From the NCBI RefSeq assembly GCF_030816295.1, contig NZ_JAUSXV010000001.1, positions 2,728,001 through 2,792,000 on the forward strand: 64,000 nt of DNA, in the 5' to 3' direction. This DNA comes from Microbacterium natoriense (lineage in GTDB: Bacteria > Actinomycetota > Actinomycetes > Actinomycetales > Microbacteriaceae). How positions within the stretch are numbered: the stretch's first letter is position 1; each line of letters begins with the position of its first letter. The notes under the pieces were generated by a model, which was given only the letters and a program-made list of their open reading frames with translations, ran no database searches and was not told where the DNA came from. A program made the translations under genes and the position numbers. Shown here piece by piece: positions 42,419-50,617 of the stretch.

Positions 42419-44242
42419 TCAGGCAGCTGATCCGTCGCCAGGCGTGAGGAGACCGGACTCGTAGGCGAGGATGACGAGCTGGGCTCGATCACGAGCATCG
42501 CTCTTCGTCATGATCCGGTTCACATGGGTCTTCGCGGTGTGAGGCGAGATCGTCAGCACATCGGCGATCTCCTGATTCGTCCGTCCCCCGGCGACGAGCA
42601 GGAGAACCTCGCGCTCGCGCACGGTGAGGGCCGCAAGGCGCTCCTTTCCCCACGTCGCCGGAGGTACGTCGCTCCTGTGCAGCGATCGCTCGATGAGGGC
42701 GCGCGTGGCCGTGGATGAAAGCAGCGCCTCACCCCGATGGATGGTGCGGACCGCACGCACGATGTCCTCCGGTTCGGCGCCTTTCCCGATGAAGCCGCTC
42801 GCCCCCGCACGGAGCGCCGCCACGACGTACTCGTCCTCTTCGAAGGTCGTGAGGATCAGCACCCGAGTGTGCGCCCCGTCGTGGCTCGCGCAGATCTCCG
42901 CCGTGGCGGCGATGCCGTCGAGATCCGGCATCCGGATGTCCATCAGCACGACATCCGGAGCATCGCGCTCGACCGCGCGGACCGCTTCCCTGCCGGTTGC
43001 GGCCTCGCCGACGACCCGGATGCCGCTGTCGCCGAGAATGTCGCGGACGGCCTGCCTGATGAGCGGCTGGTCGTCGGCGACGACAACGGAGATCATGCCC
43101 GCCCCTGCCACGGGAAGTCGCACCGTGAGCAGGAACCCGTCATCCGCGCGCTCCGCGCGCACATCGCCCCGCACGGCGGCCACCCGCTCCCTGAGACCCA
43201 GCAGTCCATGCCCGCCTGCGGTGGAGGCGCCACGGTGTCCCAGACCATTGCGGATCTCGAGGTGGAGTGCGCCGTCTTGACGTTTCAGCCGCACGACGAC
43301 CGCTGCGCCGTCGCCGTGCTTGTGGGCGTTCGTCAAGCCCTCTCGCAGTGCGAGATAGGCGACGTGGTCGCTCGCAGGTGAGACGAGCGCTCCGCCGGAC
43401 TCGTCGTGCAGTTCTACAGGCATCCCGGCATCAGCGAACTGCGCGATCAGATCGGCTGTTCCCGCGAGACCCGTCTGCGGATGCAGATCGCTGGCATCGC
43501 CGCGGTCATCCGACCGCAGGAGAGCCATCAGTCCGCCGATGTCGGCGAGCACGGTGCGAGAAGCACTCCGAATCGTCGCCAGCGCCTCTCGGGCGCGCTC
43601 CGGTCGAGCGTCGAGAGCCGAGCTCGCCACCCCGGCGCTCAAGCTGATCACAGAAATCTGATGAGCCACCACGTCGTGCAGATCGCGTGCGATGCGCACA
43701 CGCTCCTCGGCCACACGGCGCCGAGCCTCGTCGTCACGTCCGCGTTCGGCACGCTCCGCGCGCTCCGTCATCGCCTGCGCGAACTCGCGTCGGGAACGGG
43801 TCGCATCGCCCAGCGCGCCCGCCAGGGCGATGACGAAGACGAACTGGAGGGTGCGCGCATCGAAGAAGTCACCGCCCAGCGGAGCGGCGCTGGAGAGGAA
43901 GACCGCACCCGCCGCGGTCGACACCGCGATGACGCCCGCTATCCGGCCGCGCAGATCGGCGACCGCGAAGGCGCTGACGGCCACGGCGATGAGCGAACTC
44001 GGCGATACCTGGCCCGTGAACGAGAGGATGATGGCGCATGTCAGGCTCAGCGCGAGGACGGTCAGGGGCCAGCCGTGCCGGAAGAGTATCGCGATGGCCG
44101 GAAGCAGGGCGACCGGCAACAGCGGAGCGGCGGTGCGGAACACCGCTTCCGGGTACGGCAGCACGACGAACAAGACGATGACCCCGACCGTGATCAGATC
44201 GGTCACGCGCCCGACGGGTCCGGAGCGGAGGCGAGGCGGCAT
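42419..44242 (-). CDS. sensor histidine kinase fused in frame to a NarL-type response regulator
   Basis: 607 residues from the ATG at 44242. Residues ~10-150 hold several membrane segments (LITVGVIVLFVVLPYP and others), then a coiled stretch, a HisKA_3 dimerisation helix with the phospho-accepting His in RVRIARDLHDVVAHQISVIS, and a HATPase. After LLTVRLPVAGAG the same frame continues directly into a full 225-residue LuxR/NarL response regulator starting MISVVVADDQ, with phospho-acceptor Asp in VVLMDIRMPD and a C-terminal HTH (LTVREREVLLLVAGGRTNQE). Such pairs are normally separate genes; an internal ATG at 43096 could still give a free regulator. Divergent from a membrane-anchored hydrolase gene. 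Confidence 0.82.
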   Translation of the reverse strand: MPPRLRSGPVGRVTDLITVGVIVLFVVLPYPEAVFRTAAPLLPVALLPAIAILFRHGWPLTVLALSLTCAIILSFTGQVSPSSLIAVAVSAFAVADLRGRIAGVIAVSTAAGAVFLSSAAPLGGDFFDARTLQFVFVIALAGALGDATRSRREFAQAMTERAERAERGRDDEARRRVAEERVRIARDLHDVVAHQISVISLSAGVASSALDARPERAREALATIRSASRTVLADIGGLMALLRSDDRGDASDLHPQTGLAGTADLIAQFADAGMPVELHDESGGALVSPASDHVAYLALREGLTNAHKHGDGAAVVVRLKRQDGALHLEIRNGLGHRGASTAGGHGLLGLRERVAAVRGDVRAERADDGFLLTVRLPVAGAGMISVVVADDQPLIRQAVRDILGDSGIRVVGEAATGREAVRAVERDAPDVVLMDIRMPDLDGIAATAEICASHDGAHTRVLILTTFEEDEYVVAALRAGASGFIGKGAEPEDIVRAVRTIHRGEALLSSTATRALIERSLHRSDVPPATWGKERLAALTVREREVLLLVAGGRTNQEIADVLTISPHTAKTHVNRIMTKSDARDRAQLVILAYESGLLTPGDGSAA

Positions 44243-44408
44243 CCCTCCAGTATTCCCCGGTCGACAGCACGGCGATTCCACCTGCAGGATGACTTTCCCG
44301 TACCACGAACGCGGTACACCGATGTCCACCGGAGGGCGATGCGACATCCCCGCAGCCAGCGCACGCTGGAACGATGGTGCGCAGTTCGTGTGCCGGGACA
44401 GGTCTGAG

Positions 44409-45377
44409 ATGAAGAAGTCTGAAATGAAGAAATCTGCGAAGAAGAAGGCGCTCGTCGCCGTGGCTGCTGTCATGGCCGTGGTCGCTGTGGGTCTCACGAC
44501 CACCACGATCGTGAATGTCGTGGCGACCGGGATCGAGAAGGAGCGGATCGACGGTTACGGACAGCTGATCTCGGTGAACGGCCAGGAGATGAACGTCGTC
44601 ATCACCGGGGATGGGCCGCAGGACGTCGTGCTCCTGCCCGGATTCGGGACTGCCTCACCCGCCCTCGACTTCGCTCCGCTCGTCGCCGAACTCAGCGAGG
44701 ATCATCGGGTCATCGTCGTCGAGCCCTTCGGCTACGGGCTCAGCGACGGCACCGATCGGGAGCGCACGACCGAGAACATCGTCACCGAGGTGCATGCCGC
44801 GCTCGCACAACTCGACATCGATCGCTATGCGCTGATGGGACATTCCATCGCCGGGCTGTATGCGATCGAGTTCGCTGAGCGCTTCCCCGACGAGGTCTCC
44901 GCATTCGTCGGGATCGATTCGAGCGTGCCCGGCCAGCCCCACATGGATACGCAGTTCCCGACCGGACTTCTCGGCGCCGCGAAGAATCTGGGCCTGGTGC
45001 GCCTCGCCGCCGCTTTCGCAGGAGCCGAGTACGACGAGTCCGTGTTCTCCCACGAGTCACAGGTCCAGATGGCGCTCCTCGCGAATCGGAACTCCCTCGC
45101 ACCCACTTACCTGAACGAGATGGCGCGCATCCGCATCAGCTTCTCCCGCGCGCTTGGCACGGAGTTCCCCGAAGACCTGCCGCTGCTGCTCTTCGTCCGC
45201 GAAGACGACGAGGCGAGCCCGGACTGGCTGGCGTTGCACGATCGTCAGGCCGCAGCCGTGGCCGACGGCACCGTGGTCTCTCTCGTCGGCGGTCACTATC
45301 TGCACCACACGCAGTCACCGCGCATCGCGGAAGAGCTCCGTAGATGGGAATCAGCGCGGATGCCGGACGCAAGCTGA
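44409..45377 (+). CDS. membrane-anchored alpha/beta hydrolase
   Basis: 322 residues. A lysine-rich start (KKSEMKKSAKKK) and one membrane segment (ALVAVAAVMAVVAVGL) anchor an external alpha/beta-hydrolase domain. The oxyanion region is VVLLPGFGT, the nucleophile elbow GHSIAGLYAIE, and the catalytic His lies in GGHYLHHTQ. Substrate unknown; esterase or lipase-like. The first codons contain a near-exact 15-nt tandem duplication with two in-frame ATGs (44409 and 44424). It may be a target of the neighbouring two-component protein; that is inference from position only. Confidence 0.8.
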   Translation: MKKSEMKKSAKKKALVAVAAVMAVVAVGLTTTTIVNVVATGIEKERIDGYGQLISVNGQEMNVVITGDGPQDVVLLPGFGTASPALDFAPLVAELSEDHRVIVVEPFGYGLSDGTDRERTTENIVTEVHAALAQLDIDRYALMGHSIAGLYAIEFAERFPDEVSAFVGIDSSVPGQPHMDTQFPTGLLGAAKNLGLVRLAAAFAGAEYDESVFSHESQVQMALLANRNSLAPTYLNEMARIRISFSRALGTEFPEDLPLLLFVREDDEASPDWLALHDRQAAAVADGTVVSLVGGHYLHHTQSPRIAEELRRWESARMPDAS

Positions 45378-45505
45378 GTCTCGGGCTGTCGGAAACCGCC
45401 TGATCGCCGAATGCCGCCCCGCATGCGATCAGGCGGTCCTCCGCGCCCGTCAGAGCTGACCCAAACGCCGCTTGCCCGCACCGGTCGGCACCGTTGTGAA
45501 ACGCA

Positions 45506-45532
45506 AAAACCCCCGGGAGAACCGGGGGTTTT
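45506..45532. terminator. bidirectional Rho-independent terminator
   Basis: A perfect 11 bp inverted repeat (45506-45516, 45522-45532) with A-run on the left and T-run on the right. It can end both the hydrolase gene on plus and the tRNA operon on minus. Confidence 0.9.
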
Positions 45533-45537
45533 CTCTG

Positions 45538-45609
45538 TGCGCGATACTGGGATCGAACCAGTGACCTCTTCCGTGTCAGGGAAGCGCGCTACCGCTGCGC
45601 CAATCGCGC
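45538..45609 (-). tRNA. tRNA-Val (GAC)
   Basis: 72 nt with acceptor stem GCGCGAT/ATCGCGC, D-stem GCGC, anticodon stem CTTCC/GGAAG around loop CTGACAC, and T-loop TTCGATC. Anticodon GAC reads GUC valine codons. The CCA end is not encoded. Last of three tRNAs transcribed leftward. Confidence 0.96.
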
Positions 45610-45634
45610 CCAAGTGGGCTATTCAGTTTATGCG

Positions 45635-45705
45635 AGGTGGCGACGGGATTCGAACCCGTGTAAACGGCTTTGCAGGCCGGTGCCTAGCCGCTCGGCCACG
45701 CCACC
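45635..45705 (-). tRNA. tRNA-Cys (GCA)
   Basis: 71 nt with acceptor stem GGTGGCG/CGCCACC, anticodon loop CTGCAAA (anticodon GCA) and T-loop TTCGAAT. CCA is not encoded. The first anticodon-stem pair appears to be a C-T mismatch, but the rest is canonical. Confidence 0.95.
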
Positions 45706-45758
45706 GTGTGGATTGACCCCACGTGCTGAAGGCCCTCCGAAGAGAGCCCCTGCACTTG

Positions 45759-45831
45759 AGCGGATGACGAGACTCGAACTCGCGACCCCAACCTTGGCAA
45801 GGTTGTGCGCTACCAACTGCGCTACATCCGC
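45759..45831 (-). tRNA. tRNA-Gly (GCC)
   Basis: 73 nt with acceptor stem GCGGATG/CATCCGC, anticodon stem CAACC/GGTTG around TTGCCAA (anticodon GCC) and T-loop TTCGAGT. CCA is not encoded. First tRNA of the leftward cluster. Confidence 0.96.
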
Positions 45832-45866
45832 ATTGTTCCCGGGTTATTGCCCCGAGCACTTGATAA

Positions 45867-45894
45867 ACATTAGCCGACGTTCGGCTGTTGTCAA
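45867..45894 (-). promoter_or_regulatory. promoter of the tRNA Gly-Cys-Val operon
   Basis: On the minus strand a perfect -35 (TTGACA, 45889-45894) stands 16 bp from a TAATGT -10 (45867-45872), about 36 bp before tRNA-Gly. The spacer contains the inverted repeat AGCCGA/TCGGCT. Confidence 0.75.
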
Positions 45895-45895
45895 A

Positions 45896-45932
45896 ACCAG
45901 AACCGAATCTCGCGCGTGTCTCGGTTTCTGGT
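45896..45932. repeat. inverted repeat between the divergent tRNA promoters
   Basis: ACCAGAACCGA (45896-45906) pairs with TCGGTTTCTGGT (45921-45932) with one bulged base. It sits between the leftward tRNA promoter and tRNA-Val(CAC) and may be an operator or an upstream transcription end. Confidence 0.45.
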
Positions 45933-45984
45933 CATCTGAGCCTCTGAGCGTCGGGTAGTATCGGTTGACGTACCCGCAAGGTAT

Positions 45985-46060
45985 GGGCGATTGGCGCAGT
46001 TGGTAGCGCGCTTCCTTCACACGGAAGAGGTCATCGGTTCGAGTCCGGTATCGCCCACCA
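45985..46060 (+). tRNA. tRNA-Val (CAC)
   Basis: 73 nt plus an encoded CCA (46058-46060). Acceptor stem GGGCGAT/ATCGCCC, anticodon stem CTTCC/GGAAG around TTCACAC, T-loop TTCGAGT. Anticodon CAC reads GUG. A TAGTAT block at 45956-45961 is a plausible -10. It shares most of its anticodon arm with the tRNA-Val(GAC) 400 bp away. Confidence 0.96.
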
Positions 46061-46062
46061 TC

Positions 46063-46088
46063 ACGCCCCCGGTCCTTCCGGGGGCGTT
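46063..46088 (+). terminator. terminator after tRNA-Val (CAC)
   Basis: Inverted repeat ACGCCCCCGG (46063-46072) and CCGGGGGCGT (46078-46087) begins 3 bp after the tRNA CCA end; the run of T is short. Confidence 0.75.
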
Positions 46089-46161
46089 CCTGCATCCACG
46101 CTGCGATTTCTTCGGGATCTGCACCGACATCTCGGGTTCTCAAGGCACGTGGTCGAGTGGC

Positions 46162-47067
46162 TCAGCGGTCTGATCTGAGGCCCGCTCTCCCCCGCGGCCA
46201 CTGCTCGGCGTCCTCCGCGAGCTCGACTTCTCGAGCCAAGAGCTGCACTGCCCTCTCGGCCGCCGATCCGGGTTCGGGCGTGAACAGCAGCACGCGATGC
46301 ATCGGTTCATCGGGCGGGCTCAGCACCTCGAACGCGAGTTCGAAATCCCCCACATCCGGATGTTGGAAGTACTTGGCGCCCGACACGCAGGCGGTGACGG
46401 GATGCCTTGCCCAGAGCCGACCGAACTCCGGACTCTTCAGGCACAGCTCACCGACGAGCGCGGTCATCTCGATGTCGTCGGGGTCTTTCGCGGCCAGGAC
46501 GCGCAACGACGAGACGGCCCGTTCGGCCTCCTCGTCCCAGCGCCCGTAGAGCTCGCGCGTGTGGTCGTCCATGAACATCATGCGAGTGGTGTTAGGGCGA
46601 GTCTCGGGATGCGCCGGGCTGTCGACGTCGAGATGTCCCGCGACGAGCCGATGTCCGAGGGCGTTCCATCCGAGCACTTCACTGCGTCTGCCGATGATCA
46701 CCGCGGGCGTGTTCGGCAGGGAGTTGATCAGTGTCAGCGTGCCGGGGCGTGCGCGATCGGGCTTCGTCGGAGGCCTGCGCCGCGGAGCCGACCGCGCCCG
46801 AGCCAGGTCGAACAGGTGGATGCGCTCGTCCGCCGTGAGGTTCAGCGCTCGGGCGATGGACTGGATGACCGACTCCGAGGCGTTGACGCTCTGCCCCTGC
46901 TCGAGGCGTGTGTAGTACGTGGTGCTCACGCCCGCGAGCATCGCGATCTCCTCGCGCCTCAACCCTGGCACGCGTCGGATGCCGTAACCCACGACACCGA
47001 CATCGGCCGGCTGCAAGGCCGCGCGGCGCAACCGGAGGAACTCGCCGAGCTCGCTTGCGTGTGTCAT
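46162..47067 (-). CDS. XRE-family regulator with MmyB-like ligand-binding domain
   Basis: 301 residues from the ATG at 47067; a GTG directly before it is possible. Residues ~5-75 are an XRE helix-turn-helix (LRREEIAMLAGVSTTYYTRL). The rest is the MmyB-like domain found in Streptomyces/actinobacterial regulators (TPAVIIGRRSEVLGWNALGH; GAKYFQHPDVGDFELAFEVL), which may bind a fatty-acid-like ligand. It is divergent from an MFS exporter gene across 125 bp and is the obvious candidate for its repressor. Confidence 0.88.
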   Translation of the reverse strand: MTHASELGEFLRLRRAALQPADVGVVGYGIRRVPGLRREEIAMLAGVSTTYYTRLEQGQSVNASESVIQSIARALNLTADERIHLFDLARARSAPRRRPPTKPDRARPGTLTLINSLPNTPAVIIGRRSEVLGWNALGHRLVAGHLDVDSPAHPETRPNTTRMMFMDDHTRELYGRWDEEAERAVSSLRVLAAKDPDDIEMTALVGELCLKSPEFGRLWARHPVTACVSGAKYFQHPDVGDFELAFEVLSPPDEPMHRVLLFTPEPGSAAERAVQLLAREVELAEDAEQWPRGRAGLRSDR

Positions 47068-47096
47068 CACCTCATTATCTGCTCTCCTCGAACACG

Positions 47097-47123
47097 GTGC
47101 CTGTCCCTGCCGGTGCTAGGCAC
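47097..47123. promoter_or_regulatory. candidate operator between the XRE regulator and the MFS exporter
   Basis: Inverted repeat GTGCCT (47097-47102) and AGGCAC (47118-47123) lies just upstream of a TTGACA -35 at 47136-47141 reading towards the exporter. Suitable for a dimeric repressor; not otherwise supported. Confidence 0.4.
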
Positions 47124-47192
47124 GAGCGGGCGTGGTTGACAGTCTCCAGTGCCGAGATCCTGTCGAACAGGTCCACTTCAGGAAGGCACGTC

Positions 47193-48629
47193 ATGACCAC
47201 GAACAACTCCCTCACCGCGGACATCGATTCCCCGGAGCACCCGCCCGGGATGACGGGCAAGCAGCGGATCGCGCTCGTCGTGCTGCTCACAGCGAGTTTC
47301 ACGCTCGCGGTCGACTTCTCCGTGCTCAACGTCGCGCTGCCCGCCATCGGTGCCGACCTCGGGTTCACCATCGAGAATCTGCAGTGGATCGCCACCTCGT
47401 TCGCGCTCTGCGCCGCCGGTTTCACCCTGCTCATGGGTCGCATCGCTGATCTGGCGGGCCGCCGTCGGATGTTCCTGATCGGAATGGTCCTCCTCGGCGC
47501 CGGATCTCTCCTCGGTGGTCTCGCCACGACCGCCGAGCTCCTGCTCGCCGCCAGGGTCGCTCAAGGATTCGCCACGGCGATCGTCATTCCGGCAGCGCTG
47601 TCCCTGCTCCTGGGAACCTTCGCCGAGGGGCGGGCCCGAGACAGGGCCCTGGGACTGAACGGTTCCCTCATGGCCGCCGGTTTCACCACAGGGGCGATTC
47701 TCGGAGGATTCCTCACCGACCTCCTCTCCTGGCGCTGGGCGTTCCTCATCAACGTGCCCATCGCCGCCGCGGTGCTGGTCGTCGCTCCCGTGGTCTTGCA
47801 GGAGAGCCGCAGGACCAGGCGGACCGCGCTCGACATCCCGGGCGCGATCACCGTGACTCTCGGACTGCTCGCCCTGGTGTTCGGGCTCACTTCCGCGGCG
47901 GAGTCATCGTGGACGGGATCGATCACCCTCATCTCCCTGGCCCTCGCCGTCCTCCTTCTCGGCTCGTTCGTGCTCATCGAACGCAGATCGCCCTTCCCCC
48001 TGGTGCCGCTGCCGATCGTCGTCCGACCGAACGTCGCATGGGGCAACGTGGCCGGAGTCCTCGCCTTCGCGACAGAGACCTCGCTCGTCTTCCTGCTCAC
48101 GATCTATCTGCAGAAGGTGCTCGGGTACACCCCACTCGCTGCGGGGCTCTCGTTCGCGGCTCTGGGCATCGGGACGGTGATCGGCGGTCTCGTCGGCCCC
48201 CGGATCATCGCGCGTTTCGGCAGCAAGGCGGCGATCGTGGGCGGCTTCGTCGTCCAGGGCTCCGCGACGATGCCGCTCGCGCTGTTGTCGGATGCCGCGG
48301 CATCCGCCTGGCTGCTGCTCGGCGTCACCTTCATCGGCGGCGTGGCGAACCTCGTCGTGATCGTCGGATTCATGGTCACCGCCACGTCGGGACTCCGAGC
48401 TCAGGACCAAGGTCTGGGCACAGGACTGGCCACCATGAGCCAGCAGGTGGGAATCGTACTCGGCACACCCGTCATGAGCGCCGTGTTGGCCGTCGTGGTC
48501 CTGCGCAGCGACGTCGCGTCGTCGGACGCGGTGCTCTCCGGAGTCACCACAGCGATCTGGGTGAACGGCGGGATCTGTCTCGCCGCAGCCGCCGTCATCT
48601 GGGTCTTCCTACGTCCGCAGGAGAATTGA
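47193..48629 (+). CDS. MFS drug exporter, DHA2 (EmrB/QacA) family
   Basis: 478 residues from the ATG at 47193 (AGGAAGG upstream). The family opening SFTLAVDFSVLNVALPAIGA, motif A GRIADLAGRRRMF, and about 14 hydrophobic segments identify a proton-driven drug/metabolite exporter of the 14-TMS class. Substrate unknown. The divergent XRE/MmyB regulator and palindrome suggest inducible efflux. Confidence 0.9.
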   Translation: MTTNNSLTADIDSPEHPPGMTGKQRIALVVLLTASFTLAVDFSVLNVALPAIGADLGFTIENLQWIATSFALCAAGFTLLMGRIADLAGRRRMFLIGMVLLGAGSLLGGLATTAELLLAARVAQGFATAIVIPAALSLLLGTFAEGRARDRALGLNGSLMAAGFTTGAILGGFLTDLLSWRWAFLINVPIAAAVLVVAPVVLQESRRTRRTALDIPGAITVTLGLLALVFGLTSAAESSWTGSITLISLALAVLLLGSFVLIERRSPFPLVPLPIVVRPNVAWGNVAGVLAFATETSLVFLLTIYLQKVLGYTPLAAGLSFAALGIGTVIGGLVGPRIIARFGSKAAIVGGFVVQGSATMPLALLSDAAASAWLLLGVTFIGGVANLVVIVGFMVTATSGLRAQDQGLGTGLATMSQQVGIVLGTPVMSAVLAVVVLRSDVASSDAVLSGVTTAIWVNGGICLAAAAVIWVFLRPQEN

Positions 48630-48700
48630 GGCGGACCGGGCTCGGTGGGATGAGGCAGGCAGACGCGACAGCGGCGTGTGCGCATAGCCCGACACAGTCT

Positions 48701-49528
48701 TCATCGGTCGACCCGACTCAACCATCTGCCGAGCTCTGCGGCGAGTGCCGCCGGCGCATCGAGTTGAATGAGGTGTCCCGCTTCCTCGATCAGCACGACC
48801 GACGCGTGGGGGATCAGTTCGCCGAGACGCTGCGCCCGGTCACTCGGGATCCAGGAATCCTCCGTGCCCCAGATGATGTGCACCGGTTCATCGATGTCGC
48901 CGTAGTGCGGCTCGACGTCCTCGGTGAAGCGCTCGTCGGCTTCGGCGATCTGCCGGTAGAAAGCTGCCTGACCGGTCGCGTCGAGCCATGGTTCGGCGAG
49001 CACGCTCAGATCGTCGGGGCGCAGCCCGCGATGACTCGCACCGCCGATGTAGGCCTCGAGCGCACCACGATGCACGTCCGGAGGCAGCTGTTCGAATACG
49101 GCGACGTTCTCTTTGACCAGCCTGAAGAACGGAGATCCCCATGGCGAGAGCGCGACCACGTCGACGAGGCACAGCGACTGATACTCCGCTCCATGATGCA
49201 GCCGCGCACGCAGAGCCACCGCCCCTCCGAAGTCATGCGCGACCACATGCGGACGTTCGACGCCCCAGTGCTCGAGCAGAGCGGCGAACAGTTCGCCCTG
49301 CACACCGAGATCGACCGGATGAGAAGCGTCCTTGGAGGAGGCGCCGTAACCCGGCATGTCCCAGAGGTAGACCGTGAACTGACCCGCGAGAGTGGCAGCG
49401 ATCGGCGCCCACAGCTGTGACGACCAGGGCGTTCCGTGAAGAAAGACGACGGCTGGCCCGGACCCGGCACGATCCCACCGGACCGTCCGTCCACGCCACC
49501 GGAACTCTCGCGTCAACGACTCGAACAC
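48701..49528 (-). CDS. alpha/beta hydrolase with aspartate nucleophile
   Basis: 275 residues. The oxyanion segment is FLHGTPWSSQLW. The nucleophile elbow AHDFGGAVAL has Asp, as in epoxide hydrolases and haloalkane/fluoroacetate dehalogenases, not the Ser of esterases. The catalytic His is in EEAGHLIQLDAP, and the acid is probably the Asp in WGTEDSWIP. The Trp that follows the nucleophile in haloalkane dehalogenases is Phe here, so a dehalogenase role is less likely than epoxide hydrolase-type chemistry. It converges with the MFS gene. Confidence 0.82.
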   Translation of the reverse strand: MFESLTREFRWRGRTVRWDRAGSGPAVVFLHGTPWSSQLWAPIAATLAGQFTVYLWDMPGYGASSKDASHPVDLGVQGELFAALLEHWGVERPHVVAHDFGGAVALRARLHHGAEYQSLCLVDVVALSPWGSPFFRLVKENVAVFEQLPPDVHRGALEAYIGGASHRGLRPDDLSVLAEPWLDATGQAAFYRQIAEADERFTEDVEPHYGDIDEPVHIIWGTEDSWIPSDRAQRLGELIPHASVVLIEEAGHLIQLDAPAALAAELGRWLSRVDR

Positions 49529-49706
49529 TGTTCACTCGCTCCGGGGCGTTGCTCTGAGAGCCGGGCGGGGCAGCGCAGTGATCTCCCCCGCAGACAGCCG
49601 AGCGCTTCGGTCGACAAAAGCCATGCCTTCAGATTAGGCGGGACCGCGAGCCCTCGGCTCCGATCGCAGCGCGGTCCGCAGAACCTCCCCTGGTTAGACT
49701 TCGGCC

Positions 49707-50072
49707 ATGACAGACGACGTTCGCAACGTGGACGAAGCCCTCTCGACGATCTCTGACCCCTGGCAGCCTCACCGGCTCGTCAGCATCAACGACTACGACG
49801 TCAAGGTGGTGAAGCTGCGGGGAGAGTTCGTCTGGCACACCCACCCGGACACCGATGAACTGTTCATGGTGATGAGCGGGCGGCTGACGATTCAGCTTCG
49901 CGACCGGGACGTCGTGCTGAATCCGCACGACGTGTTCGTCGTGCCGCGCGGCGTCGAGCACTGCCCCAAGGCAGACGGAGACGTCGAGGCGGTCCTGTTC
50001 GAGCCCCAGGGCACGGTCAACACCGGCGACGCAGGCGGCGACCGGACGTCGGAGCTGCGGGAGATCGGGTAA
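49707..50072 (+). CDS. single-domain cupin protein
   Basis: 121 residues. Cupin motif 1 carries the metal ligands in WHTHPDTDELFMVMSGRL (His, His, Glu) and motif 2 is PRGVEHCPKA. Small cupins of this form often have isomerase or unknown roles; no substrate can be named. It lies on plus after a 178 bp non-coding gap in which I see no clear feature. Confidence 0.85.
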   Translation: MTDDVRNVDEALSTISDPWQPHRLVSINDYDVKVVKLRGEFVWHTHPDTDELFMVMSGRLTIQLRDRDVVLNPHDVFVVPRGVEHCPKADGDVEAVLFEPQGTVNTGDAGGDRTSELREIG

Positions 50073-50144
50073 CCGCCGACCGCGCCCTGCGACGACGCCT
50101 TCTCCACCGCCGGCTCGCGTGGGGTGTCGGAGGCCCTGCATAGC

Positions 50145-50573
50145 GTGAACCTGGTGAACGAGCGTCTTCCCGGACCGTGCAACCTCTGCGGCCAGCCGCA
50201 CGGCACCCGCGTAGAGGATGCCTGGGTGTGCTCGGCCTGCGGCTGGCGGTACGGCGACGCCCCTGACTTCGAACTCCCGCGGCCGGTCATCGAGGTCGTG
50301 TACTACCTGCGCTACGACCGCCGCGTGAAGATCGGGACGAGTCGTCGCCCACGGCAGCGCCTGGCCAGCATCCGCCATGACGAGCTGCTCGCCTTCGAAC
50401 GCGGCGGACGCGGCATCGAACAGCAGCGCCACCGCGAGTTCGCCGCCCTGCGTGAAGGAGGCGAATGGTTCACGCTCGCAGACGATCTGCGAGCCCACAT
50501 AGTCGGCCTCCGCGCGCAGGGTGACCCCTGGCTTCTCTACGCGAGGTGGCTCAGCGACGCTCTGCGCGGTTGA
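50145..50573 (+). CDS. zinc-ribbon GIY-YIG nuclease family protein
   Basis: 142 residues from a GTG at 50145 with GGAGG 11 nt upstream; a GTG at 50124 would add seven residues. Two CxxC pairs (CNLCG and CSACG) form a zinc ribbon at about 12-36. A GIY-YIG/T5orf172-like domain follows: VYYLRYDRRVKIGTSRRPRQ, then a Glu in GGRGIEQQRHREFAA and GEWF. The family includes nucleases of mobile elements and DNA repair; the role here is unknown. Confidence 0.7.
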   Translation: MNLVNERLPGPCNLCGQPHGTRVEDAWVCSACGWRYGDAPDFELPRPVIEVVYYLRYDRRVKIGTSRRPRQRLASIRHDELLAFERGGRGIEQQRHREFAALREGGEWFTLADDLRAHIVGLRAQGDPWLLYARWLSDALRG

Positions 50574-50617
50574 CCGCCGAGCGAGTGCATAGTCGGGCAT
50601 GAACGCGAGGTCGTAGG

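Noticed and set aside
46141..46185. tRNA-like D-arm sequence (GTGGTCGAGTGGCTCAGCGG)
   Set aside because: No matching anticodon or T arm follows and it overlaps the end of the XRE gene, so it is chance similarity.
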